DNA of 44,364 nt. Source: Bacteroidales bacterium. GTDB lineage: Bacteria; Bacteroidota; Bacteroidia; Bacteroidales; Azobacteroidaceae. Numbering within the stretch: position 1 is the stretch's first letter; each line of letters starts with the position of its first letter. The DNA lies in assembly GCA_003851245.1 (NCBI GenBank), contig BHEP01000020.1, positions 1 through 44,364 of the forward strand, written 5' to 3'. The position numbers and the translations under genes are program-made. The notes below the pieces were generated by a model. That model had not been told where the DNA came from, did no database searches, and saw nothing but the letters and a program-made list of their open reading frames with translations. Shown one piece after another: positions 9,001 through 16,387 of the stretch.

Positions 9001-9482
9001 ATATCAGTCACAGTACCTGTGGTAGTACCTTTCACCACCACGCTGGCTCCAATAACGGATTCTCCATTTTGGTCGGTGATAATGCCACTTATTTTCTTTT
9101 GTGATTTAGATTGGGCAGAAGCCAGACTTACTACCACCTTGTTGCCTACTACCTCGTACTTCAAATTGCGAGAGGGCAATATTTGCATAAGCACCGCTTC
9201 TACCGATTGCTTACTGACCTTGATTTTAACATCGTTTTTGGGCGGAAGATCCACATCACGATACGAAAATTTGTAGATACTTTGCTGCTCAATGCTATTA
9301 AATAATTGCTTGACAGACACATTCTCAAGAGCGAGTGTTAGGCTATTATCTTGAGCATAAAGCAAGCACGAACTTGCTTGAACGAATGCTAGGCATAAAA
9401 TCAAGATCAGTTTTCGAATCCTAATTGCACCTTTGCCTTTCCAATTGTTTGGATTGTGTGGATTGTGTGGATGATTAAACAT
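6093..9482 (-). CDS. STN-domain SusC/RagA TonB-dependent outer-membrane transporter
   Basis: 1129 residues. The signal peptide (hydrophobic core LILILCLAFVQASSCLLYAQ) is preceded by an unusual hydrophilic tail NHPHNPHNPNNWKGKG. An STN domain follows (about 45-115), then a carboxypeptidase-like beta-sandwich (about 130-215, VIGASVVVKGTTTGTVTDIDGRF), a plug domain (about 220-335, ending GANGVILVTTKKG) and a beta barrel ending in an aromatic residue (NLTF). SusC proteins import oligosaccharides using TonB energy. The STN domain marks the subset that also signals to a FecR anti-sigma factor, matching the fecR and ECF sigma genes just upstream. Gap to fecR is 105 bp and to susD 40 bp. No Met lies between the chosen start and the signal peptide. 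Substrate unknown. Confidence 0.95.
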   Translation of the reverse strand: MFNHPHNPHNPNNWKGKGAIRIRKLILILCLAFVQASSCLLYAQDNSLTLALENVSVKQLFNSIEQQSIYKFSYRDVDLPPKNDVKIKVSKQSVEAVLMQILPSRNLKYEVVGNKVVVSLASAQSKSQKKISGIITDQNGESVIGASVVVKGTTTGTVTDIDGRFELEVPADAKLVVSYLGYRNQELSMVGKSSLDILLIEDTQALEEVVVVGYGTQKKASITGSVASLQSKDILTVKSANVSNALAGKLPGLRAIQRSGAPGDDDSQIDIRGFGSALVIVDGIERDFRQIDANDIESISILKDASAAVYGFKGANGVILVTTKKGMIGKPKINYTGYYGLQSVTRYPTYYDSYEYAVLYNEAQLNVGVNAPFTNEELEKYKAGNDPSYPNTDWWDATTRNYIPQMYHNLNVSGGAEKIKYFFSLGYMNQEGLYKSKDNSYEKYNVRSNISAEVSEGFTVDLQLSGRFNTRYKPYERESIIRGIQMAHPNLPIYANTTAPYWQATGDRSNPVQTSRVDEIGYDNRDRREFNGSIAFNWEVPWMQGLSAKALLAYDYNNLYSKKWFKEYYEYTYNSGTDTYNKSSRQALSELTTKAENSFTPTQQYSLNYKNTFEKHDVGALLLWEMYSYRKDWVEAFRQFDVSAIDQINAGNNANKNNSGSADVAAHQGLVGRINYAYASKYLAEISFRYDGSYKFAEEKRWGFFPAISLGWRISEESFLSDNIDLVDNLKIRGSYGKVGDEGDFAAFQYLRGYKYPDGSYVLGDGGLSTGASDNGLPNLDLTWYESTTANIGFEFSALNGLISAEFDYFERRRDGLLANRLLTLPTTFGQSLPQENLNSDKTRGFEIVVGHRNKIGDVTYDIKANFTTTREFNRYVERSMSTNMYDNWRNNTNDRYKKMSWGKRAVGQFQSYEEILNSPIQDGNGNKSLMPGDLKFQDWNNDGIIDGKDDQVIGHGDVPSMYYGLNMSADWKGIDATLFFQGAAGHEVFTGGDFMSPFIQQGLGNGVNMWLDRWHREDPTDLFSKWIPGEMPALRPTGYVANSTNNTWTMQKANYLRLKSIEIGYTIPKSYLHRLGVENLRVYINSFNPLTFTSRKGVMKFMDPENNDSHMRYYPQMKSYNFGVNLTF
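9444..9470 (-). repeat. 9-bp tandem repeat inside the 5' end of the STN-susC gene
   Basis: Three consecutive copies of ATTGTGTGG on the plus strand (first copy ATTGTTTGG, two exact) encode the repeated HNP tripeptides ahead of the signal peptide. Nine-base units keep the frame, so copy number can change without breaking the gene. Confidence 0.7.
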
Positions 9483-9551
9483 AGATTTAATTTTTAAATT
9501 TGATAGTTTTTTACTTAGTTTGCGGTATCATTGTCCGCTGTTTAGGAGGTG

Positions 9552-9594
9552 TAGATAGTAGAGCCGGAGGATGATCAAGCCTCATCTCTATCTA
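9552..9594. repeat. Inverted repeat at the fecR-susC junction
   Basis: TAGATAG (9552-9558) pairs with CTATCTA (9588-9594), with an inner GAGG/CCTC pair (9567-9570, 9580-9583). It overlaps the last codons of fecR and lies 70 bp ahead of the STN-susC start. It could be an RNA processing or partial termination site that sets the ratio of anti-sigma to transporter; this is inference. Confidence 0.35.
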
Positions 9595-10598
9595 GTAATC
9601 CACACATCATCTTGTTTTATTTTATACGAAAATTTATAATGTGTTTTTAATATATTCAATACATCGAGCAGCTCTTCATTGTCGAAAGTTCCGGTATAGA
9701 GATCTTCGCCAAAGTTTGGTATATCGTGGTTAATTGTCACACCATATCTGCGCTCTATACGTGCCAATACATTCTTTATTGCTTCCGATCTAAACACCAA
9801 TTCCTTGCTTACCCATGCCATTTCAATGTTTTTATCAGAGCTCATTACCATCAAGGCATTTTTATTAATGTCGAACACCGCTTTTTCATTTGGACTCAAT
9901 AGCACTGTCTGCACAGGAAGTGTGTGAGTAGAAACAAGCACACTTCCTTCTACTAGGGCCAATTCAAATACCGACTTGCCTTCGTAAGCATTCACATTGA
10001 AAGAAGTTCCCAGCACCTCTATATCCAGATGCTTGGTGCTTACAATAAATTTTTTCTTTGTATCTTTTTTAACTTGGAAATACCCCTCACCAGAAAGATT
10101 TACTTGCCTATCTTCTTTTCCAAATCTTTGCTGGTAAGTCAGTGTAGACAAGGAGTTGAGGTCAACTACCGACCCATCGGGAAGATGAACTTGCGTGCGC
10201 TGCCCCTTATCTGTTTTTATTACCACCTCGCTGGATGCCAACTCTATAAATTGCTGCCTATCGGCATGTAAGTAGGCCGATAGGCTGGTAAGGACCAGAA
10301 ATACAATAGCCGCAGCTATGCTCAGAGCCCATCTAATCCGAGTATTTGCCTGGGGCAATAATCTATTTGCAATAATTTCAGTGCTTGTAAGTTGATTAAT
10401 ATCATAAAATATACGCTCCATCTCCACGGCTTCAATAGAAGTCTGGGGCAGTAGTCCTTCCCATTGAGCTTCCAAGCAGGTGCGCAAGGTAGGCTCATCG
10501 ACCTCATTGAGCCAAGCCCTGAAGAGCTTAAACTCTTGAGGATTAAGTGTTTTTTGTAGATACTTAGATAATAATTGCGGAATTGTGGAATCGTTCAT
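9588..10598 (-). CDS. FecR-family anti-sigma factor
   Basis: 336 residues. The N-terminal cytoplasmic part (1-88) would bind the sigma factor. One membrane segment follows (about 89-108, ALSIAAAIVFLVLTSLSAYL), then a periplasmic FecR domain (about 125-220, with TDKGQRTQVHLPDGSVVDLNS) and a C-terminal DUF4974 region (about 268-336, ending YSYKIKQDDVWITR) of the kind seen in Bacteroidetes FecR proteins. It holds the ECF sigma factor inactive until the STN domain of the substrate-loaded SusC touches its periplasmic part. It lies between the sigma gene (108-bp gap) and STN-susC (105-bp gap), the standard order for such loci. The start at 10598 gives the usual short acidic N-terminus. Confidence 0.93.
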   Translation of the reverse strand: MNDSTIPQLLSKYLQKTLNPQEFKLFRAWLNEVDEPTLRTCLEAQWEGLLPQTSIEAVEMERIFYDINQLTSTEIIANRLLPQANTRIRWALSIAAAIVFLVLTSLSAYLHADRQQFIELASSEVVIKTDKGQRTQVHLPDGSVVDLNSLSTLTYQQRFGKEDRQVNLSGEGYFQVKKDTKKKFIVSTKHLDIEVLGTSFNVNAYEGKSVFELALVEGSVLVSTHTLPVQTVLLSPNEKAVFDINKNALMVMSSDKNIEMAWVSKELVFRSEAIKNVLARIERRYGVTINHDIPNFGEDLYTGTFDNEELLDVLNILKTHYKFSYKIKQDDVWITR

Positions 10599-10706
10599 GT
10601 TTAATAATCTTTGTCAATAAATTCTAAAAACAGAAGTTCTCGTATAGGCAATACACTTCAAGGGCGAAAGTATAACATACAAAACTACATGTTTTATAAC
10701 ATATTT

Positions 10707-11306
10707 TTAGAAAAGCAGGAAAATAAGGAGTATAGAGGCGTAGTCACAGAGTTGTTTTCGCAGTTGCTTCAAGGCTATCGACAATTGGTTGCGCACAGAT
10801 TGTTCGCTTATTTTTAGCAGCAAAGCTATTTCTGCCACACTCAATCCTTGCTCCTTGTTTAGTTCAAATATTTCTCGTTGGCGGGGTGTAAGTTTTTGTT
10901 TTGCCAAGTCAAGAGCTCTGCAGAAGTCGTCGAAATCTACCTTGTGTGTGGTGCTATTATCCGCCGAGGCCTCATTGTCGGCATATTGCATATAATCCGC
11001 AAAAATAGGGCTATTGACCTGTCGGCGAAACTCATTCAACACCATATTGTATGCTATCTTAAACAAATAGGCCTTGAAAGACAATGATAGATCTATAGTG
11101 GAGTGATTGTTCCACAGCCTTACAAACACCTCCTGAACAATATCTTTAGACAAAGCCTTTGATTTTACCAAACTAAATACAAAGCTATAAAGACGAGGCA
11201 CATACCGTTCATACAAGTATGTGAAATCGGCATGCGAACCCGCTTTTAATCTTTCGATGTAGTATTTTTCATTTTCCATAAAGTCTTTTTCATAAAACCC
11301 CTCCAA
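10707..11306 (-). CDS. ECF (sigma-70 family) RNA polymerase sigma factor
   Basis: 199 residues with region 2 (about 25-95, FTYLYERYVPRLYSFVFSLV and DIVQEVFVRLW, the core-binding and -10 recognition part) and region 4 (about 135-190, LTPRQREIFELNKEQGLSVAEIA, a helix-turn-helix). Regions 3 and 1 are absent, as in ECF factors. It should direct RNA polymerase to the susCD operon downstream and possibly to its own promoter. Two starts are possible: 11306, or an ATG at 11279 giving MENEKYYIERLKAG, which is the more usual N-terminus. The hydrophobic C-terminal tail (ILLIFLLF) is a little unusual. It is preceded by a TATCTTTG box and two inverted repeats. Confidence 0.93.
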   Translation of the reverse strand: MEGFYEKDFMENEKYYIERLKAGSHADFTYLYERYVPRLYSFVFSLVKSKALSKDIVQEVFVRLWNNHSTIDLSLSFKAYLFKIAYNMVLNEFRRQVNSPIFADYMQYADNEASADNSTTHKVDFDDFCRALDLAKQKLTPRQREIFELNKEQGLSVAEIALLLKISEQSVRNQLSIALKQLRKQLCDYASILLIFLLF

Positions 11307-11322
11307 TGAGCCTATCGCCTAT

Positions 11323-11381
11323 GTGTCATCCTTTAGGACGACACTAGCCTTGCTGGGGATACAAAGATACTATACTCCCCA
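11323..11381 (-). promoter_or_regulatory. Promoter and inverted repeats upstream of the ECF sigma gene
   Basis: On the minus strand TATCTTTG (11369-11362) matches the Bacteroides -7 box; no good TTTG is seen at the -33 distance. TGGGGA (11354-11359) and TCCCCA (11376-11381) form an inverted repeat bracketing that box, as an operator would. Just downstream, GTGTCATCCT (11323-11332) and AGGACGACAC (11335-11344) form a hairpin with one mismatch in the leader. The -7 box is seen directly; regulation is inferred. Confidence 0.5.
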
Positions 11382-11413
11382 ATAACTACATGGTCAATTA
11401 AGATAATAATCGT
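11372..11413 (+). repeat. Dispersed bipartite repeat, copy A
   Basis: ATACTCCCCAATAACTA (11372-11388), a 10-bp spacer, then TAAGATAATAATCGT (11399-11413). The same two blocks (17 and 15 identical bases) with an 11-bp spacer recur on the opposite strand at 30213-30255, overlapping the end of the carbonic anhydrase gene. Copy A lies in the sigma-gene promoter region. Confidence 0.75.
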
Positions 11414-11472
11414 TTGAACTTCTTGTAATAGGATTGCCTAAGTTTTAAAAGGCCAATACCTCTTGTGCCTTC

Positions 11473-11510
11473 AAATAGAAGATATGATTACCCTAGTATA
11501 AAAAAAATAC
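11473..11510 (+). repeat. 38-bp dispersed repeat, copy 1
   Basis: The stretch from AAATAGAAGATATGATTA through CTAGTAT and an A8 run to TAC is repeated at 27965-28001 with two substitutions and one missing A. Both copies have the same orientation and both lie upstream of minus-strand units (the sigma gene here, the starch susC there), and downstream of the 3' end of another gene (the MFS gene here). The GTAT, A/T run, ATAC core could act as a weak terminator for the MFS operon. Confidence 0.7.
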
Positions 11511-11524
11511 AGTTTTAATTGCAC

Positions 11525-12922
11525 TTACCGTTCCCACATTCGCTCTATCTCTTCCAAGGACTTGCCCGTAGTTTCGGGCACCAAAAAATAGGTAATCAAG
11601 AGATAGGGTACACACATACAGGCAAAGAGCCAGAATATTCCACTAGCAGACAGTGTGGTAGTGAGCCAGGGAGTAAGCTGACCTATAAGAAATGTGCCAA
11701 ACCAAAGCGAAAAACCTGCCATAGACATGGCTGCTCCCCTCACCTTTACGGGATACATCTCTGAAAGCAATACCCAGATAACCACACAAATGGAGATGGC
11801 GCAGAAAAATATATACACCATAATAAGTCCCAACAATAGATAAGGAGATACAACTGATCCCTGTGCCGACTGCTGAAAGAAGAGCCCTATAGAAATCAAG
11901 CTCACTATCATGCCGCTCACCCCTATATATACTAGTTTCTTGCGCCCTATCTTGTCTATCACCAGCATTGCCATAAGGGTAGACACTACATTTACCAGAC
12001 CTATCCACACCTGCAAATCGAGGGAGGTAGATTGGTCGAGTCCTGCCTCTCCCAAAAACTTTGGTCCGTAGTATAGCACGGCATTAACTCCCATAAACTG
12101 ACCCAAGAGAGCCAAAGAAACGCCTATAAGTAAGGCCTTGCTGAAGCCTGGACGAAAGAGCATGCGCCAATCAGACTGGCATTCTTTGTCCATCAGTTGG
12201 TGAATGCTCGCCACCTCTTCGCGGGCCTTGCTTGGACTGTAGATCTTCGACAATACCGCCAATGCCTGCTCATCCTTGCCCTTGCTAACCTGCCAACGAG
12301 GGCTCTCGGGAATAAACAATACAACCAAAAAGAACAACAAGGCGGGTATCACCTCCATGCCTAGCATCATACGCCACACCTCGTCGTTGACTATTTGCTT
12401 GAGCATGCCCGATTCAAAGACCACCGACTGCGACCATCTTAAAATGGCAGAGTTGGCAAGATATGAACCCAATATACCCACTGTAATTGCCAACTGGCAG
12501 AGGGCAACCAAGCGACCCCTATACTTTGAGATAGATATTTCGGAAATGTAGAGTGGCGAAATAATGGAGGCTATGCCAATGCCTATACCTCCCAATATGC
12601 GGTACATTATCAGCTGGTCGAATGTGGAATATAGAGCACAGCCCATGCCCGAAATGGTAAATAGGAGGGCCGAAAACAGCAATACAGGCTTACGCCCAAA
12701 GGCATCGCTGAGCCTGCCTGCCCCCAACACTCCAAGGATAGATCCTAATATGGCACAGCCCACATACCAGCCCTGCTGCATGTCGTCGAGACCAAAGTGG
12801 GCTTTCACACTCTCGGTAGTACCCGAAACAACTGCCGTATCGTAGCCAAACAGGAAGCCTCCTAGGGCGGCTATGCTTGAAAGAAAAATTACGTAGCCTA
12901 TGTTCTCGTCTTTTTTGTTCAT
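11525..12922 (-). CDS. Sugar-porter family MFS transporter (XylE-like)
   Basis: 465 residues with about 12 membrane segments. Sugar-porter signatures are present: GGFLFGYDTAVVSG in the first helix, GRLSDAFGRKPVLL between helices 2 and 3, RILGGIGIGIASIISPLYISEIS, the PESPRW block after helix 6, DKIGRKKLVYIG between helices 8 and 9, and the closing PETTGKSLEEIERMWER. Family members are inner-membrane proton-coupled symporters of xylose, glucose, galactose and similar monosaccharides. It is the last gene of a four-gene operon, 48 bp after the DUF4434 gene. Mannose or a related sugar freed by the GH92 enzyme is the likeliest cargo, by context only. It is not a clear homologue of the sialic-acid carrier NanT. 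Confidence 0.92.
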   Translation of the reverse strand: MNKKDENIGYVIFLSSIAALGGFLFGYDTAVVSGTTESVKAHFGLDDMQQGWYVGCAILGSILGVLGAGRLSDAFGRKPVLLFSALLFTISGMGCALYSTFDQLIMYRILGGIGIGIASIISPLYISEISISKYRGRLVALCQLAITVGILGSYLANSAILRWSQSVVFESGMLKQIVNDEVWRMMLGMEVIPALLFFLVVLFIPESPRWQVSKGKDEQALAVLSKIYSPSKAREEVASIHQLMDKECQSDWRMLFRPGFSKALLIGVSLALLGQFMGVNAVLYYGPKFLGEAGLDQSTSLDLQVWIGLVNVVSTLMAMLVIDKIGRKKLVYIGVSGMIVSLISIGLFFQQSAQGSVVSPYLLLGLIMVYIFFCAISICVVIWVLLSEMYPVKVRGAAMSMAGFSLWFGTFLIGQLTPWLTTTLSASGIFWLFACMCVPYLLITYFLVPETTGKSLEEIERMWER

Positions 12923-12970
12923 TGCTTTATTTTTTTGTTAGCAGGGGATTTTATAAATTAAAGAGGGGTT

Positions 12971-14077
12971 CTAAAAATTAAAATATTCCTTATATCTATC
13001 ATATAAATGTCCGGCCTGAGTGTAAGACGATTGTGGACTCATAAAATGCGAAAACTCGAAGGTAATAGCCTTATCATATCCTGCACGTTTGGCAGCCTCT
13101 AGTTTCATGCGCAGCTTGTCGAACTTGATGGGCAAAAACTTGATAGGCATATCCCTATCAAAAGATTCTGCATTGGTCCAGCACTGCATACCATATTTGT
13201 CTGCCAATCGCTTATTTACCTCAAAGAAGGCATCGAGCTCGTCGTAGTCTATGTGCCCATCCTGAAAGGCGCAGGCATCGACAGTACCCTGCACTCCAGC
13301 AAATATTTCGCCCCACTCGCGCTCGTGCTCCTCTACCGATACCGCATCTTTTTTGCTCAAGGATCCTGAGGCTGCCATTACGGCTTTTGTGCCATCTATC
13401 CAGGGAGATATAAAGGTGGGCAATCCGCCCGACACATCCTTGCATTGCTGCCCCAAGACGCGAAAAGACTCAATAGCGCCCTTGGTCTTTCGGCTAATTT
13501 CGCCACTTAGATACCAGCCAGCAAAACTCTTGTGGTGCCCATATTTCTTCCAAACCTCATCAATTACAAACCTATTGTCTTCTATTTCGTGAGTCAAATC
13601 GCCCGTTGCCCAGTAATGTCCAGAGTCGTAGAGTCCAAAATAAAACTTCATATCGTGCTTGTCAGCCAAGCGAAGGTACATATCCAAGAGGTCTACCGAG
13701 GGTTTGTAGCATCCTTTTTTTAGTAGGTAGGGCGAATCGTAGGTTATAAATTTCTTATAGCCCGAGCGAATCATTATAACCGTGTCTATGCCTATGGCTT
13801 TCATATATAGGAAATCCTGCTCCCACTCCTGCTCTCCCCAATTTTGGTGGGGAATGTCGTGCGATATCTCGTCGATAAAGGTAGCACTAATGGGCAAGCC
13901 CCCTGCCTTTGGCACTATCAACTTGGGCTCAAAGCCTGCAAGTGTAGAACCTGCGCCCGCAGACGATTGAGCTGCCGTATTATTTGCAGCATCTTTGGCG
14001 CAAGAGGCCAAGGAGGCAGTAGCAGCAAAGGCACCAGCAATGGAGGCCTTTTTCAAAAAGTTTCTTCTGTTATTCAT
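12971..14077 (-). CDS. DUF4434 Tat-exported lipoprotein, glycosidase-like barrel
   Basis: 368 residues. The N-terminus NNRRNFLKKASIAG is a twin-arginine signal (RR at 4-5) and LASC (23-26) is a lipobox, so the protein should be exported folded and lipid-anchored. The body opens ISATFIDEISHDIPHQNWGEQEWEQDFLYMKAIGIDTVIMIRSGY, which fits the DUF4434 family, a TIM-barrel group related to glycoside hydrolases. Candidate acidic residues include those in GWYLSGEI and CAFQDGHIDYDEL. No biochemical activity is firmly established to my knowledge. It sits between the GH92 gene (70-bp gap) and the MFS gene (48-bp gap), so a role in the same glycan pathway is likely. Confidence 0.8.
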   Translation of the reverse strand: MNNRRNFLKKASIAGAFAATASLASCAKDAANNTAAQSSAGAGSTLAGFEPKLIVPKAGGLPISATFIDEISHDIPHQNWGEQEWEQDFLYMKAIGIDTVIMIRSGYKKFITYDSPYLLKKGCYKPSVDLLDMYLRLADKHDMKFYFGLYDSGHYWATGDLTHEIEDNRFVIDEVWKKYGHHKSFAGWYLSGEISRKTKGAIESFRVLGQQCKDVSGGLPTFISPWIDGTKAVMAASGSLSKKDAVSVEEHEREWGEIFAGVQGTVDACAFQDGHIDYDELDAFFEVNKRLADKYGMQCWTNAESFDRDMPIKFLPIKFDKLRMKLEAAKRAGYDKAITFEFSHFMSPQSSYTQAGHLYDRYKEYFNF

Positions 14078-14147
14078 AATACAATATCTTGTTTTTGCTG
14101 ATTCGTTTTTTGTTGATTCGTTTTTTATATCCTCGTCTACAATACAC

Positions 14148-16379
14148 TTATTTCACAGGGCTACTGCCCATTATAAACTCCAGCTCGCCGCCTTTCATCA
14201 TATCTTGATGTGTGATATAGCTAAGGGTGTAAGGTTTGCCATCTCGTTTTACCTCTTGTATGTATATATTGCTCTCGCTGTTGTTGGTGGCAAGTATGGA
14301 GAATATTTTGCCATTGGGCAATCTTATCTTCGCACTGCTTGCTAGAGGCGAACCAAACACATACCTGGTATCTACTGGATTTAGGGGATATAGACCCATG
14401 CTTGAAAATATATACCAGGCACTCATTTGTCCACAATCTTCGTTGCCAATGATTCCATCGGGCTTGTGCGAATAAAACTCGCGCAATACCTGACGCACCT
14501 TCTCTGCCGTCTTCCACTGTTGCCCTACACTGGCATAGAGGTATAGTGTGGAGTGGCTGGGCTCATTGCCATGGGCATATTGCCCTATGAGTCCGGTGAT
14601 GTCCATAGATGCTCCCTCGTTGAGCTCCGAAGATACTAAGAAGAGGCTGTCCAGTTTATTTATAAAAGCATCCTTGCTGCCAAAGAGATCTATCAAGCCA
14701 TCTACATCGTGCGGTACTAGCCAGGTATACTGCCAAGCATTTCCTTCTACAAAGTCGTCTTCGCGGTGCAGCGAATGTGAGGGGTCAAAATTGGCTCTCC
14801 ACGAGCCATCTGCCAACTTGCCACGCATAAATCCTACAGCAGGATCGAAATAGTGTCGGTAATTCTTCGACTTGTTTAAAAAGAACTTGTAATCCTCTTC
14901 CTTGCCTAGCTCTTTTGCCATAACGGCAATGGCGTAGTCGTCGATAGCATATTCCAAAGCCTTGGCAACCGACCACTCCTCTTTGTCGGCAGGAATGTAG
15001 CCTATGGTATTGACAAACGAGAGTCCCCGCTCCTGCGACATGGAAAATGATTTCATTGCCTCAAATGCCAGTGCTACATCAAAATCCCTGTAGCCCTTCA
15101 TATAAGCATCTACAATAACGGGCACGGCATGGTATCCTACCATACAGTCTGTTTCGTTGCCCACCAAATGCCATACGGGAAGCTTGCCTTGTTGCTCATA
15201 AATAGCCAAAAAAGAGTTTATAAAATCTTTTATCTTCTCGCCCTGAGTGAGGGTGTAAAGGGGGTGTAGGGCCCTGTATGTATCCCATAGAGAGAAGGTG
15301 GTATGTGGCTCAAAGCCTTGAGCTGTATGCGTTTTACCATCGGCTCCACGATATTCGCCATTCACATCTACAAAGAGAGAGGGTGAGATGCAGGTATGAA
15401 ATAGGGCGGTGTAGAAGGTTGTTTTATCTTCTGCTATCGCCGTTTGATAGTCTATTTTTGCCAATTGTTCATTCCATAGTGCAGTAGCCTGACTTCTTAC
15501 GGCCTCAAAATTCCAGCCCGGCAATTCGGCTTCCATATTGAGCAAGGCATTTGCGGAACTCACATATGATAGTCCAACCTTCATATCTATCTTACCCTCT
15601 ATGGGCGCTGCAAAACTGATAAGTGCTTTTTTAACTAGTATAGAGTCCTTGCTTCGCCCTCTCTGCACGTAAGCGTCAATTATACTAAAGTTCTCTATGG
15701 GCTGCGACAGGCGAGCGGTCATATACACCCGCTGATCCTTTGCCCATCCCTTGGAATAGCGATAGGCCTGAAAGGTGGTATCATCGATTTGCTCTACTCC
15801 TGTTTGTGTGGGCGCATCCCAGTCTATACCCTCACCGAGATCCAGCAAAATGGAGGCTGCGGCATTGTCAGGATAGTGGTAGCGATGAAGACCCACTCTG
15901 GCGGTAGCAGTAAGTTCTACTTCTACCTTCGACTTGTCTAATAGCACCTTGTAATATCCGGGGCGCACTTGCTCATTGGCATGAGAAAACTTGGAAATAT
16001 AGGAGTCTTCGAGGTTTTCCAGTCCTCCCTTATTGGTATGTGCCGCTCCCGACTGGGGCATAAATAAGAAATCGCCCAAATCGCCTATACCTGTGCCACT
16101 AAGGTGGTTCATGGCAAAGCCAATGATGATGCTATCGGAATAGTGATAGCCCGACACCCAATCCCAGCCCTTGGAGAGGTTGGTGGGGCCTACTTGCACC
16201 ATTCCAAAGGGAACGTTGGCTCCCACAAACACATGTCCGTGATAGTCGCTGCCAATGTATGGGTCTACAAATTGGGTATAGTCGCCTGTAGTCTTTGAAT
16301 TGCCTCGACTTTTATCGCTTTTAGAGCAAGAGCAAAGAAGTACAAGGGCTGTCAATGTTATAATTTTTATCTGTCTCAT
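14148..16379 (-). CDS. GH92 family exo-alpha-mannosidase, lipoprotein
   Basis: 743 residues beginning with a lipoprotein signal (ALVLLCSCSKSDKS, Cys at 16/18). GH92 enzymes are calcium-dependent inverting exo-mannosidases, most cutting alpha-1,2 or other alpha-linked mannose of N-glycans and yeast mannan. Family blocks in order: DPYIGSDYHGHVFVGANVPFGM (39-60), HLSGTG (92-97), SLWDTYRALHP (363-373), GNETDCMVGYHA (407-418, containing the general acid), EGNAWQYTW (545-553), HGNEPSHS (603-610) and GNEDCGQMSAWY (645-656, containing the base region). All expected motifs are present, so activity is likely. The gene begins 8 bp after the epimerase gene and leads into DUF4434. Linkage preference cannot be read with confidence. 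Confidence 0.95.
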   Translation of the reverse strand: MRQIKIITLTALVLLCSCSKSDKSRGNSKTTGDYTQFVDPYIGSDYHGHVFVGANVPFGMVQVGPTNLSKGWDWVSGYHYSDSIIIGFAMNHLSGTGIGDLGDFLFMPQSGAAHTNKGGLENLEDSYISKFSHANEQVRPGYYKVLLDKSKVEVELTATARVGLHRYHYPDNAAASILLDLGEGIDWDAPTQTGVEQIDDTTFQAYRYSKGWAKDQRVYMTARLSQPIENFSIIDAYVQRGRSKDSILVKKALISFAAPIEGKIDMKVGLSYVSSANALLNMEAELPGWNFEAVRSQATALWNEQLAKIDYQTAIAEDKTTFYTALFHTCISPSLFVDVNGEYRGADGKTHTAQGFEPHTTFSLWDTYRALHPLYTLTQGEKIKDFINSFLAIYEQQGKLPVWHLVGNETDCMVGYHAVPVIVDAYMKGYRDFDVALAFEAMKSFSMSQERGLSFVNTIGYIPADKEEWSVAKALEYAIDDYAIAVMAKELGKEEDYKFFLNKSKNYRHYFDPAVGFMRGKLADGSWRANFDPSHSLHREDDFVEGNAWQYTWLVPHDVDGLIDLFGSKDAFINKLDSLFLVSSELNEGASMDITGLIGQYAHGNEPSHSTLYLYASVGQQWKTAEKVRQVLREFYSHKPDGIIGNEDCGQMSAWYIFSSMGLYPLNPVDTRYVFGSPLASSAKIRLPNGKIFSILATNNSESNIYIQEVKRDGKPYTLSYITHQDMMKGGELEFIMGSSPVK

Positions 16380-16387
16380 ATGGGTAT

